A stretch of DNA of 64,000 nucleotides, taken from assembly GCF_024320865.1 (NCBI RefSeq), contig NZ_JANDBD010000016.1, positions 62,001 to 126,000 on the forward strand, given 5' to 3'. Below the pieces are notes generated by a model that was not told where the DNA came from, did no database searches, and was given only the letters and a program-made list of their open reading frames with translations. This document shows positions 1 to 8,276 of the stretch, in pieces; positions within the stretch are counted from its first letter, which is position 1; every line of letters begins with the position of its first letter. The position numbers and the translations under genes were made by a program. Origin of the DNA: Mycolicibacterium arenosum (lineage in GTDB: Bacteria; Actinomycetota; Actinomycetes; Mycobacteriales; Mycobacteriaceae).

Positions 1-1496
1 GCCCGTACTGGGCGGTTCCGGCGGGCCAGCCGGGAATCAGCGGGCAGCCGGCCAACCCCGCCGACTACGCCGAGTTCGTCGGGCTGGTGGCGGAGCGCTA
101 CGAGGGCAAGGTCGGCGCGTACGAGATCTGGAACGAGCCGAACTCGGCGCTGTCGTTCGCGCCCAGTCCCGATCCGGTGAAGTACACCCAACTGCTGCAA
201 GCGGCGTACCCCGCGATCAAGGCGGCCGATCCGGATGCCGTTGTGGTGGGCGGTGTCACCGGCGCCGTCGTGGATTACGGCGACATCCTCAAGAACCCGG
301 TGTCCTTCACCCAGGAGATGTACGACGCGGGTGCTGCGGGCTATTTCGACGCCCTCTCATTCCATCCCTACCTGTACTCGCTGCCGTTCTCGCAGGGCGC
401 GCCGTACCCGGAATCGCCGCTGACGCAGCTCAATCGGATGCGGGAGATCATGGTGGCCAACGGCGACGGCGACAAGCTGATCTGGGCGAGCGAGTACGGC
501 GAACCGACATCGGTGGTCGACGAGGCCACTCAGGCCGCGTACCTGAACGACATGATCACGACCTGGCGCACGCTGGGCTACACGGGGCCCACGTTCGTCT
601 ACACGCTGAACGATCGCGACAGCGCCAGCACCGATCCGGAGGCCACCCTCGGCGTTATCCGGTCGGACGGCACGTGGAAGCCGGCCGCCTACGTCATCCA
701 AGATCTCGCGACCGACCCGGCGACCGTGCAGCTTGCGGCGTCGATGTCACGGCTGTCATTCGCCGCACCCGAGACGGCCGTCGACCCGGCGGCCGTACCC
801 TCGCTCGCGCCGGCCACCGCAACCGCACCGGCGTGGGTCACCCCCGCCGACGCGACGATGACGGTGATGGACACGAGCCTGAACTCCGCCATGGAGACGA
901 TGGCCTCCCTGGCAACGATGAATCCGATCACCATCGCGGCGACCTCCATGACGGCTACGGGCCTGGTGACCGCGACTGCCCTGGACCAGGTCGGCGAGGC
1001 CGTGGGGTCGATGGCGGCGATGATCGCGGGCCAGACGCCGCCCACCGCCGGCACACCCGTCGTCCCCACCACGGGCCCGAACGAAGTCTCTCCGTTGCAG
1101 ATGGTGAACACAGCGTTCGCTCCCACGCCGACCGGCGGACTCGGCGCCACTCCCGAGGACGCGCAGGGCACCGCGCGTACGGGGGTGCTGTCACCGTCGC
1201 TTCCAGACGCCCCCCTCGCGCCCGAGGCCGCACCCTCGGGTTCGGTGACTGCGGACACCGCGACGCCCGCGACCCCCGCCACGCCGGCGACCCCCGCCAC
1301 GCCGGCGACGCCCGCCACCCCGGCGACCCCGGCGACCCCGGGGCAGCCCGCAGCCGAAGCGAACGTGGAGCGGGGCCGGCAGGACGCCGGCCGGGATCGA
1401 CACGACAGCCGCAAGGGTCGGTCGGACGCGCGGCAGGATCGTTCGCACCGCGACGGAGGTGACCGTGAGCGGCCTCGCCGTGACCGGGATCGCTGA
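1..1496 (+). CDS. Glycoside hydrolase (clan GH-A type), partial at 5' end
   Basis: The reading frame is open from base 3, so the N-terminus lies outside the window. A WNEPN motif near base 127 is the usual acid/base glutamate signature of clan GH-A (GH5/GH39-like) hydrolases, and SEYGEP near base 490 fits the nucleophile glutamate on a later strand of the TIM barrel. The barrel ends around base 720. The remaining ~250 residues are Ala/Thr/Pro-rich, with a run of PAT triplets (about 1257-1345) and a very basic Arg/Asp tail. Family members act on polysaccharides outside the cell; the substrate cannot be told from sequence. The tail could be a cell-wall or polyanion-binding extension (inference). 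It is followed 23 bases later by cobD on the same strand, with no functional link evident. Confidence 0.75.
   Translation, partial: PYWAVPAGQPGISGQPANPADYAEFVGLVAERYEGKVGAYEIWNEPNSALSFAPSPDPVKYTQLLQAAYPAIKAADPDAVVVGGVTGAVVDYGDILKNPVSFTQEMYDAGAAGYFDALSFHPYLYSLPFSQGAPYPESPLTQLNRMREIMVANGDGDKLIWASEYGEPTSVVDEATQAAYLNDMITTWRTLGYTGPTFVYTLNDRDSASTDPEATLGVIRSDGTWKPAAYVIQDLATDPATVQLAASMSRLSFAAPETAVDPAAVPSLAPATATAPAWVTPADATMTVMDTSLNSAMETMASLATMNPITIAATSMTATGLVTATALDQVGEAVGSMAAMIAGQTPPTAGTPVVPTTGPNEVSPLQMVNTAFAPTPTGGLGATPEDAQGTARTGVLSPSLPDAPLAPEAAPSGSVTADTATPATPATPATPATPATPATPATPATPGQPAAEANVERGRQDAGRDRHDSRKGRSDARQDRSHRDGGDRERPRRDRDR
1257..1345 (+). repeat. In-frame 9-bp repeat encoding Pro-Ala-Thr
   Basis: Tandem degenerate 9-base units (gcgacccc-/gccacgccg-type) encode about ten PAT triplets in the tail of the glycoside hydrolase. 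Such runs are prone to copy-number change by slippage. The antisense frame reads Gly-Val-Ala repeats, but that is a shadow. Confidence 0.8.
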
Positions 1497-1519
1497 CGGG
1501 TGGCAGTACGCTGCCCGAC

Positions 1520-2491
1520 GTGAGTCGGCGGACGAGTGGCGGCCGGGCGGCCGGTCTGGCGCTCGGACTGCTGGCCGATCGGCTCTTCGGTGATCCCCGC
1601 CGAGGGCATCCGGTGGCGGGCTTCGGTCAGCTGGCGGCGACCGTGGAGCGGCGTACGCACGCCGACTCCCGGCTGGCAGGCGTCGGCCACACCGGCGCAC
1701 TGCTGATGCCGCTGGCGGTCCTGGGTTACGGCGTCGAACGGGCGGCAGCACGTCGTGGCCCCGCGGCGACCGCCGTCGTCACCGCGCTGGCGACGTACGT
1801 CGTGCTGGGCGGAACGTCCTTGGCGCGCACCGGAGAGCGGATGGCACGGCTACTCGAGTCCGACGACGTCGCAGGCGCGCGGGCGCTGCTGCCGTCGCTC
1901 TGCGGACGCGATCCCGCCGCGCTCGACGCATCCGGCCTGATCAGGGCCGCACTGGAATCGGTCGCCGAGAACACCTCCGATGCGCAGGTGGCGCCGATGT
2001 GGTGGGGGCTGGTGGCGGGTGTGCCGGGACTGCTGGTCTACCGGGGCGCCAACACCTTGGACGCGATGGTCGGACACCGGTCGCCGCGTTACGAGCGATT
2101 CGGCTGGGCCGCAGCCAGATTCGACGACGTGGTGAACTACGTCCCGGCGCGCGTCACCGGCGTTCTCGTCGCCGCGTGCGCGCCCGTCGTGACCGGTGAG
2201 CCGCGGGCTGCGCTGACCGCCTGGCATCGCGACGCCGCGCGACATCCCAGCCCCAACGCGGGGGTGGCCGAGGCGGCGTTCGCCGGTGCGCTCGGGGTGC
2301 GGCTCGGCGGACCCACCCAGTACGCGCATCGCACCGAGATCCGTCCGACGCTCGGTGACGGTCGCATCCCCGAGGTGGCGGACCTGGCCCGGTCGGTGCG
2401 TCTCACCGGAGCCGTGCAGGCGGCGGCCGGGGTGCTCGCGGTCGCGCTCAGCGCCGCTTGCCGTAGCGGTCGGCGAGCCGCTCCTCGGTAG
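1520..2491 (+). CDS. cobD: Adenosylcobinamide-phosphate synthase CobD/CbiB
   Basis: A 323-residue integral membrane protein of the CobD/CbiB family, which joins aminopropanol (or its phosphate) to adenosylcobyric acid in late cobalamin synthesis. Family features are the early LLADRLFGDPRRGHPV segment, the SVAENTSDAQVAPMWW block and the LVYRGANTLDAMVGH block. The start is a GTG at 1520. The 3' end overlaps the convergent SURF1 gene by 44 bases (2448-2491), so the last 14 codons are read on both strands. It matches Rv2236c in position. cobU, cobT and cobS, which act after it, lie 44 kb away in the same window. Confidence 0.93.
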   Translation: MSRRTSGGRAAGLALGLLADRLFGDPRRGHPVAGFGQLAATVERRTHADSRLAGVGHTGALLMPLAVLGYGVERAAARRGPAATAVVTALATYVVLGGTSLARTGERMARLLESDDVAGARALLPSLCGRDPAALDASGLIRAALESVAENTSDAQVAPMWWGLVAGVPGLLVYRGANTLDAMVGHRSPRYERFGWAAARFDDVVNYVPARVTGVLVAACAPVVTGEPRAALTAWHRDAARHPSPNAGVAEAAFAGALGVRLGGPTQYAHRTEIRPTLGDGRIPEVADLARSVRLTGAVQAAAGVLAVALSAACRSGRRAAPR

Positions 2492-3275
2492 TGAGGGGTG
2501 CTGACGACGCCGCCTGCGCCTCGGCGGCGGCCCGGTCGCGGCGGCGGGCCCGTGCCTCGGCGACGACGAAGTACCCGACGCCGATCGGCGCGATGATGCC
2601 GAAGGCGATCCACTGGATTCCGTACGACAGGAAGGGGCCCGCGTCGAGTTGCGGAAGCGGGATCTCGGTCAGCCCGCCCGGCTGGCCGCCGACGAGTTGC
2701 ACGTAGCTTCCGGCCAGCGGGACACCCGTCAGATCCGTCACCTGCGCGGGGTTGATCGAGTACACCTGCAGCGCGCCGTCCTCGCGCAGCGGCGCCTTGT
2801 CCCGCGGGACGCCCTCGGCGTCGCGCAGCCTGCCGGTGATGCTCACCGTGCCCGTCGGGACGGCGTCGAACGCGGGAACCCCGGTGCCCTCGGTGGGCTT
2901 CACGTAGCCCCGGTTGACCAGGATCACCGGCCCGCGGTCGACGGCGAACGGCACCAGCACCTCGTAGGCCGGCTCACCCTCGATGCTGCGCAACCGCACC
3001 AGGATCTGCGCCTCCGGCAGGTAGCGACCCGTCGCGGTTACGCGATGCCACTGCGCGTCCGGCGCGACGGAGTCCTGGCGCGGCAGGTACGTCGTGACCG
3101 GCACGGGGTCGGCTGACAGCGAGCTGGAGATCTGCGCGTTCTCCCGCTCCGTGCTGGTGTTCTTCCCGAGCTGCCACGGCGCGAGCACGGTGAAGCAGAG
3201 GTAGGCGAACGCGATCGCGACGACGTACAGCGCAAGCCACTGCGGCTTGAGCAGGAACGCCAGTCTCCTCAGCAT
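2448..3275 (-). CDS. SURF1 family cytochrome oxidase biogenesis protein
   Basis: 275 residues with the SURF1 layout: an N-terminal membrane helix (about residues 15-34), a periplasmic domain with the GxYLPE and VNRGYVKP motifs, and a second helix near residues 220-240, followed by a charged cytoplasmic tail. SURF1 proteins help assemble the haem a/Cu centre of aa3 oxidase; ctaC, ctaE and ctaF are encoded later in this window. The ATG at 3275 overlaps the ptpA stop by one base (TGATG), implying translational coupling. This is the last gene of the ptkA-like/ptpA/SURF1 operon, equivalent to Rv2235. Confidence 0.9.
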   Translation of the reverse strand: MLRRLAFLLKPQWLALYVVAIAFAYLCFTVLAPWQLGKNTSTERENAQISSSLSADPVPVTTYLPRQDSVAPDAQWHRVTATGRYLPEAQILVRLRSIEGEPAYEVLVPFAVDRGPVILVNRGYVKPTEGTGVPAFDAVPTGTVSITGRLRDAEGVPRDKAPLREDGALQVYSINPAQVTDLTGVPLAGSYVQLVGGQPGGLTEIPLPQLDAGPFLSYGIQWIAFGIIAPIGVGYFVVAEARARRRDRAAAEAQAASSAPLTTEERLADRYGKRR

Positions 3276-3763
3276 CAGCGGTCGGCCAACCGCTCGTCGA
3301 CCCAGTCGTGCAGTCCGGGAAGGGCGGTCTCGATGACCGCGAGCACGTCCTCGAAGTCCGCCGTCGTGCCGTAGTAGGGGTCCTCGACGTCGAGTGCGTG
3401 TGCGCCGGATCGCGGATCGAAGGACCGCAGCATGCGCACCCGATCCGGGGCTGCGCCCAGGTCGTGCAGGATCCGCACGTGGTTGCGCCCCATCGCCACG
3501 ATCAGATCCGCGCTCAGGTGGTCGTCGTCGAGCAGTGCGGCCCGGTGCGCGCTCGGATACCCGTGGCCCCGCAGCACCGAGCCGGCACGATCGTCGGCGG
3601 CGTCACCCGCATGCCAGCCTCCGGTCCCCGCGCTCGACACCCGTACCGCGCCGGTCAGGCCGCGTTCGTCGAGCTGATGGGCGAAGACCTTCTCCGCCAT
3701 CGGTGACCGGCAGATGTTGCCCGAGCACACGAACGTGACGTGCAGCGGCAGGAGGTCAGACAC
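3275..3763 (-). CDS. ptpA: Low-molecular-weight protein tyrosine phosphatase PtpA
   Basis: 162 residues. The P-loop CSGNICRS places nucleophile Cys13 and Arg19, and the general acid is Asp128 in EDPYYG, followed by Tyr130-Tyr131. In M. tuberculosis PtpA the equivalent tyrosines (128/129) are phosphorylated by PtkA. The start is a GTG at 3763 that overlaps the upstream HAD gene by eight bases (GTGTCTGA); longer in-frame upstream sequence is only the other gene read out of frame. PtpA is secreted by pathogenic mycobacteria and blocks phagosome maturation; in an environmental species the role is probably internal signalling (inference). Confidence 0.95.
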   Translation of the reverse strand: MSDLLPLHVTFVCSGNICRSPMAEKVFAHQLDERGLTGAVRVSSAGTGGWHAGDAADDRAGSVLRGHGYPSAHRAALLDDDHLSADLIVAMGRNHVRILHDLGAAPDRVRMLRSFDPRSGAHALDVEDPYYGTTADFEDVLAVIETALPGLHDWVDERLADR

Positions 3764-4415
3764 CCAGCACCTCCCGCAGATCGCCGATCGTCGCGACGGT
3801 CTTGCGTGGCATGAAACCGGTCGCAGCGGTGAAATCGTCTGCGCCGTAACCCCACTCGACGATGACCGTGTCGATGCCGTGCTCCGCGGCGCCCTCGACG
3901 TCGTGCGAGCGGTCACCGATCATGAGCACGTCGTCGGGCAACGGTCCGAGCTGGGCGAGCGCGTGGGCGACCACGGCGGACTTCGTCGCTCGGATCCCGT
4001 CGGGGCTCGCGCCCGCGATGACCTCGAAGTGGTGGCCGAGGCCGAAGTGCTCGAGGATTCGCACGGCCATCGGTTCGTTCTTGGAGGTCGCGACGGCTAG
4101 CCGGACACCCGCTGCGCGCAGGTCGGCCAGGAGCTCAGGAATGCCGTCGTAGACGCGGTTGAGCGCCCAGCCTCGGCTGGTGTAGTCGGCGCGGTACGCG
4201 GCGAAGGCGGCGTCGGCGCGGTCGCCGAGACCCATCGAGGTCAGGGTGTGGTGCATCGGGGGACCCACCACCAGGCGTGCGAGGACCGCGTCGTCGTCGG
4301 GTCCCGGTACGTCGGCGCCGATCTCGGACAGCGCGTGCCGGAAGCTGGCGACGATTCCGTCGGCCGAATCGGTCAGCGTGCCGTCGAGGTCGAAGATCAC
4401 TAGCGCCGGGCTCAC
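3756..4415 (-). CDS. HAD hydrolase, PtkA-like (Rv2232 homologue)
   Basis: 219 residues of HAD superfamily subfamily IA: motif I FDLDGTLTDS (Asp9, Asp11), motif II VATSKN near 109-113, motif III lysine in ATKSAVVAHAL and motif IV GDRSHDVEGA. By sequence it resembles phosphoglycolate phosphatases. Its position immediately before ptpA matches Rv2232, described in M. tuberculosis as the protein tyrosine kinase PtkA that phosphorylates PtpA. The M. tuberculosis protein is about 290 residues with an extended N-terminus; that extension is absent here because the next gene upstream starts only 50 bases away. Whether this short form acts as kinase, phosphatase or both cannot be read from sequence. Confidence 0.85.
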   Translation of the reverse strand: MSPALVIFDLDGTLTDSADGIVASFRHALSEIGADVPGPDDDAVLARLVVGPPMHHTLTSMGLGDRADAAFAAYRADYTSRGWALNRVYDGIPELLADLRAAGVRLAVATSKNEPMAVRILEHFGLGHHFEVIAGASPDGIRATKSAVVAHALAQLGPLPDDVLMIGDRSHDVEGAAEHGIDTVIVEWGYGADDFTAATGFMPRKTVATIGDLREVLGV

Positions 4416-4465
4416 GGCACCATTGTCTACTGTTGCGGGGTGGACGCGATCACGGAGGTGCTGAC

Positions 4466-5584
4466 GTGAGCGTCCGGTTAGCCGACATCATCGAGGTCCT
4501 CGACGACGCGTATCCGCCGCACCTCGCCGAAACCTGGGATTCGGTGGGGTTGGTGTGCGGCGACCCCGCAGAGGTCGTCGAGTCGGTCACGATCGCCGTC
4601 GACGCCACCGCCGAGGTGGTCGCCGAGGTTCCCCAGCGCAGCCTGCTGCTGGCGCATCACCCGCTGCTCCTGCGCGGGGTCGACACGGTCGCCGCAGACA
4701 CGCCCAAGGGGGCCCTGCTGCACCGGCTGATCCGCAACGGCAGCGCACTGTTCACCGCCCACACGAACGCCGACTCGGCGGCAGCAGGGGTCTCCGACGC
4801 GCTGGCCGAAGCGCTCGGCCTGGTCGTCGAGGGCGTCCTGTCGCCCGCGCCGAGCGGGCCGGGCCTCGACAAGTGGGTGGTGTTCGTCCCCGACGCGAAC
4901 GCCGAGGCCGTGCGCGACGCGCTGTTCGCCGCGGGCGCGGGGCACATCGGCGACTACTCGCACTGCAGTTGGTCGGCGAGCGGCACCGGGCAGTTCCTGC
5001 CGCACGACGGCGCCTCACCCGCGATCGGCAGCGTCGGCACGGTGGAGCGGGTCCCCGAGCAGCGCGTCGAGGTGATCGCCCGGACGGCGCTGAGATCCCC
5101 CGTGCTGTCCGCGCTGCGCGCCGCGCACCCCTACGAGGAGCCGGCGTTCGACGTGTTCGAGCTCGCGGACCTGCCGTCCGGAACCGGCCTCGGCCGCGTC
5201 TGTTCGCTACCCGAACCGGAAGCGTTGTCGGCGTTCGTTTCCCGCGTGACCGCAGCGCTGCCCGCGACGTCGTGGGGGGTGCGCGCATCGGGCGATCCCG
5301 ACGCGACGGTCTCCCGCGTCGCGGTGTGCGGGGGCGCGGGTGACTCGCTGCTCGACACCGTCGCGCGGGCCGGGGTGCAGGTGTACGTGACGGCCGACCT
5401 GCGACACCACCCCGCCGACGAGTTCCGCCGGAGCACCGACGTCGCACTGGTCGACGTCGCGCACTGGGCCAGCGAGCAGCCGTGGTGCGCGCAAGCCGCC
5501 GCGGTGCTCGACAGATCCTTCGCGGGAGCTTTGCCCGTGCACATCAGCACGGTGCGCACCGACCCATGGAATGTGGAGCACTAA
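4466..5584 (+). CDS. Nif3-like dinuclear metal centre protein
   Basis: 372 residues of the Nif3/YqfO family (often labelled GTP cyclohydrolase 1 type 2). The N-terminal half has AETWDSVGLVCGDP and the metal-binding LLAHHPLLLRG; the C-terminal half ends with the DLRHHPADEF and DVAHWASEQP ligands. The middle domain (about residues 130-230, including HPYEEPAFDVFEL) is the YqfO/CutA-like insert. Family proteins form hexameric rings with two metals per subunit; the biological reaction is unsettled. The GTG at 4466 has GGAGG at 4454-4458; the longer upstream frame runs into the divergent HAD gene and is not used. Its stop shares one base with the next start. Equivalent to Rv2230c. Confidence 0.9.
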   Translation: MSVRLADIIEVLDDAYPPHLAETWDSVGLVCGDPAEVVESVTIAVDATAEVVAEVPQRSLLLAHHPLLLRGVDTVAADTPKGALLHRLIRNGSALFTAHTNADSAAAGVSDALAEALGLVVEGVLSPAPSGPGLDKWVVFVPDANAEAVRDALFAAGAGHIGDYSHCSWSASGTGQFLPHDGASPAIGSVGTVERVPEQRVEVIARTALRSPVLSALRAAHPYEEPAFDVFELADLPSGTGLGRVCSLPEPEALSAFVSRVTAALPATSWGVRASGDPDATVSRVAVCGGAGDSLLDTVARAGVQVYVTADLRHHPADEFRRSTDVALVDVAHWASEQPWCAQAAAVLDRSFAGALPVHISTVRTDPWNVEH

Positions 5585-6321
5585 TGAAGGCAGAAGCAGT
5601 GCAACAACTTTCGCTCCTCGAGCTCGCCTCGGTGGATGCCGAGCTGGCCCGGTTGGCGCATCGGGGTGGACATCTCGCCGAACAGCAGCACCTGGATGCG
5701 TGCGTGGTCGACCATCGGGAGGCCGGCGATCGGCTCGCGGTGATCGGCATCGCCATCGAGGACGTCGAGGGCCGGATCGCCAAGTTGGAGGACGAAGTCG
5801 ACTCGGTGCGCAAACGCGAGGACCGCGACCGTTCGCTGCTTCAGGGCGGCACCGTCGCCGCGAAGAACGTCGCCGAACTGCATCACGAACTGGAGACGCT
5901 GGAGCGCAGGCAGTCCTCGCTCGAGGACACCCTGCTCGAGACCATGGAGCGTCGCGAGCAACTCCTGGCGGAGCAGTCCGAGCAGCAGGCCCGGATCGAC
6001 GAGTTGCAGCGTGCGGTCATCGTGGCCGAGGAGCGCCGCGACGGTGCCGTCGTCGACCTGGAGCAGGCCAGGCACCGCGCGGTGTCGCGGCGGGAGCAGT
6101 TGAGCACGTCACTCGACGTCGACCTGTTCGCGCTGTACGAGCGTCTGCGCGCCAAGGGCGGGGTGGCTGCGGGTCTGCTGCAGGCGCGCCGGTGCGGGGC
6201 GTGCCGCATCGAAATCGACAGGGGCGAGCTGTCGCGGATCTCCGCGGCGCAGGAGGACGACGTGCTGACATGCCCCGAGTGCGGCGCGATTCTGGTGCGG
6301 ACGAAGGAGTCCGGGCTGTGA
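5584..6321 (+). CDS. Coiled-coil zinc-ribbon protein (DUF164 family)
   Basis: 245 residues. Residues 1-170 are a long charged helix, predicted coiled coil (repeated ELETLERRQ and LEDTLLETMERREQL segments). The C-terminus is a C4 zinc ribbon with CxxC pairs in CGACRIEID and TCPECGAIL. Family members are conserved in actinobacteria and usually lie with Nif3 and the RNase H/phosphatase, as here; the role is not established but nucleic-acid contact is suspected. The start ATG overlaps the previous stop (TAATG) and the stop overlaps the next start (GTGA), so the three genes are translationally coupled. Equivalent to Rv2229c. Confidence 0.9.
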   Translation: MKAEAVQQLSLLELASVDAELARLAHRGGHLAEQQHLDACVVDHREAGDRLAVIGIAIEDVEGRIAKLEDEVDSVRKREDRDRSLLQGGTVAAKNVAELHHELETLERRQSSLEDTLLETMERREQLLAEQSEQQARIDELQRAVIVAEERRDGAVVDLEQARHRAVSRREQLSTSLDVDLFALYERLRAKGGVAAGLLQARRCGACRIEIDRGELSRISAAQEDDVLTCPECGAILVRTKESGL

Positions 6322-7409
6322 AGGTCGTCGTCGAGGCCGACGGTGGCTCGCGCGGAAACCCCGGCCCTGCGGGATACGGCGCGGTGGTGTTCTCCCGCGA
6401 CCGCGACACGGTGCTGGCCGAGCGCAAGGCGGCGATCGGGACCGCCACCAACAACGTTGCGGAGTACCGCGGACTGATCGCCGGACTGGAGGGTGCCCTC
6501 GACGTGGGGGCGTCCGTGGTCGAGGTGGCGATGGACTCCAAGCTGGTGGTCGAGCAGATGACGGGGCGCTGGCGCGTCAAGCACCCGGACCTGCAGCCGC
6601 TGAACCGGCGAGCCAACGAGCTGGTCGGCGAGTTCGACCGCGTCGGCTTCTCCTGGATTCCGCGGCAGCAGAACAGCCACGCGGATCGGTTGGCGAACGA
6701 GGCGATGGATGCTGCGGCCGAAGAGTCGGTGGAGAACGCGAAGCGCTCCGAAAGCGTTGCCACCCCGACCTCCTCACCGGGCTGGACGGGTGCGCGTGGC
6801 GAGCCCACGCGCCTGCTGCTGTTGCGGCACGGACAGACGGAGCTCTCGGTGCAGCGACGCTATTCGGGCCGCGGCAATCCGCCGCTGACCGAGCTGGGCC
6901 GCAAGCAGGCGGAGGCCGCCGCGAACTTCCTCGCCGAGCGCGGCGGCATCAACGCGGTCGTCAGCTCGCCGCTGGAGCGTGCGCTCGCCACCGCAACGGC
7001 CGCAGCCGACCGGTTGGGGCTCGGCGTCACGGTCGAGGCCGATCTCATCGAAACCGACTTCGGCGGATGGGAGGGCCTGACCTTCTCCGAAGCGGCGGAA
7101 CGGGATCCGGAGCTGCACACCCGCTGGCTGCGGGACACTACCCTGCCGCCGCCGGACGGGGAGAGCTTCGACACCGTCGCGCATCGCGTGCGGCGGGCGC
7201 GCAACCGGATCATCTCCGACCACGGCGGCTCCACCGTCCTCGTGGTGTCGCACGTGACGCCGATCAAGACGATCCTGCGGCTCGCACTCGATGCGAGCGA
7301 GGGCATTCTGTACCGCCTGCACCTGGATCTGGCCTCGCTGTCGATCGCCGAGTTCTACCCGGACGGGGCGTCATCGGTGCGACTGGTGAACCAGACGGCG
7401 TATCTCTGA
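6318..7409 (+). CDS. Bifunctional RNase HI / acid phosphatase (alpha-ribazole phosphatase-like)
   Basis: 363 residues in two domains. Residues 1-135 are RNase HI, with acidic residues Asp8, Glu49, Asp73 and Asp123; it cuts RNA in RNA-DNA hybrids. A linker (about 136-162) leads to a histidine phosphatase domain starting LLLLRHGQTE (RHG at 170-172), with the second catalytic His in VVSHVTPIK. The M. tuberculosis homologue Rv2228c is known for both RNase H and CobC-type alpha-ribazole phosphatase activities, so the protein may serve both nucleic acid metabolism and cobalamin synthesis. The GTG start lies in a GTGA overlap with the preceding gene. A longer upstream frame is rejected because it reads through that gene. 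Confidence 0.93.
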   Translation: MKVVVEADGGSRGNPGPAGYGAVVFSRDRDTVLAERKAAIGTATNNVAEYRGLIAGLEGALDVGASVVEVAMDSKLVVEQMTGRWRVKHPDLQPLNRRANELVGEFDRVGFSWIPRQQNSHADRLANEAMDAAAEESVENAKRSESVATPTSSPGWTGARGEPTRLLLLRHGQTELSVQRRYSGRGNPPLTELGRKQAEAAANFLAERGGINAVVSSPLERALATATAAADRLGLGVTVEADLIETDFGGWEGLTFSEAAERDPELHTRWLRDTTLPPPDGESFDTVAHRVRRARNRIISDHGGSTVLVVSHVTPIKTILRLALDASEGILYRLHLDLASLSIAEFYPDGASSVRLVNQTAYL

Positions 7410-7464
7410 CGACGGGTCGGGTCGCGGCGGTAGCCTCGAATGCGTCGCCGCCAGGGGGTACGCC

Positions 7465-7641
7465 ATGGACAAGTCCACAACGGGTTGGCTGGCGCTGATC
7501 CTTCTCGTCGTCGGCCTCGTGCTCGCACCTGCCTCGGCGGTGTTCCGAAAGCACGAAAGCGCCGTCGCCACAACCGGTGTCCTCTGCATCGTGACGAGCG
7601 CGGTGGTGTTCGGCATCGGGTACTACTGGCTGAGTGAGTGA
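7465..7641 (+). CDS. Small two-helix membrane protein
   Basis: A 58-residue protein starting ATG at 7465 with a purine-rich AGGGGG shortly upstream. It has two hydrophobic stretches, about residues 7-25 (WLALILLVVGLVLAPASAV) and 35-55, joined by a short charged loop (FRKHES). No family is recognised. It follows the RNase H/phosphatase gene by 55 bases and converges on the XRE-cupin regulator, leaving six bases between the stops. Reality is supported by the ribosome site, codon use and clean hydrophobic pattern; function is unknown. Confidence 0.65.
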   Translation: MDKSTTGWLALILLVVGLVLAPASAVFRKHESAVATTGVLCIVTSAVVFGIGYYWLSE

Positions 7642-7647
7642 CGGCAG

Positions 7648-8229
7648 TCAGCTCTGGACGTGGAAGCGCTCGCCGTGCGGTCCGAAGATGGCGATCGCCT
7701 CCACCGGCCCGTCGATGGAGCCGAACCAGTGCGGGGTCCACGTCGAGAACTCCACCGCCTCACCGGGTTTGATCGTGAAGTCGCGGTCCCCGAGGATGAG
7801 GCGCAGCCGACCCGACATGACGTAGAGCCACTCCTGACCGTCGTGCACCGGCAACTCGTCGGGAGGCGTGCGCCTGCGCGCGCTGACCCGGATCTTGAAC
7901 GCGTGCAGGCCGCCCGCGGGCCCGCTGCGGGTCAACGGCCAGAACGTGATGCCCTTGGCGGAGTGCGACCCCGCCCGCACCCGCGGGTCCTCGGTCTCCG
8001 GTTCGCGGAGCAGTTCGTCGGTGCTCACCGACAGCGCGGTGGCCAGCCTCGGCAGGTGGTCGAGGGCGAGCCTGCGCTTGCCCGATTCCAGTCGGCTCAG
8101 CGTCGACACGTCGATGTCGGCGCGCTTGGCGACGTCGTCGAGGGTGAGTCCGCGTTGCGTCCGCAACTCGCGAAGACGTCGCCGAACCCGCAGGTCGACG
8201 TCGTCGGCTTTGTCGGTCTTTGCCTGCAT
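7648..8229 (-). CDS. XRE-family regulator with C-terminal cupin domain
   Basis: 193 residues. The N-terminal helix-turn-helix (about 13-67) includes RGLTLDDVAKRADIDVSTLSRLESGKR. A short linker leads to a cupin_2 barrel (about 110-185) with VHDGQEWLYVMSGRLRLILGD and KPGEAVEFSTWTPHWFG, which carries potential metal/ligand histidines. HTH-cupin proteins generally repress a neighbouring catabolic or detoxification gene and respond to a small molecule. Here it is divergent, by 47 bases, from a thioredoxin-reductase-like flavoprotein and methyltransferase, so those genes are the likely target (inference). Confidence 0.9.
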   Translation of the reverse strand: MQAKTDKADDVDLRVRRRLRELRTQRGLTLDDVAKRADIDVSTLSRLESGKRRLALDHLPRLATALSVSTDELLREPETEDPRVRAGSHSAKGITFWPLTRSGPAGGLHAFKIRVSARRRTPPDELPVHDGQEWLYVMSGRLRLILGDRDFTIKPGEAVEFSTWTPHWFGSIDGPVEAIAIFGPHGERFHVQS

Positions 8230-8276
8230 GGCAAATCAGGTTGGCAGATACTCGGCCGCCCGGCAAGCTCGCAGGC

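Noticed and set aside
1257..1345. Short regularly spaced repeats considered as a CRISPR array
   Set aside because: Units are 9 bases, contiguous and in frame with a protein; there are no spacers.
689..1690. 333-codon minus-strand frame with Gly-Val-Ala repeats, resembling a PE_PGRS-like protein
   Set aside because: It is the antisense of the PAT repeats and crosses two real genes; codon-position G+C fits the plus-strand genes.
3764..3916. 51 extra N-terminal codons for ptpA
   Set aside because: They overlap the HAD gene in another frame; the family N-terminus fits the GTG at 3763.
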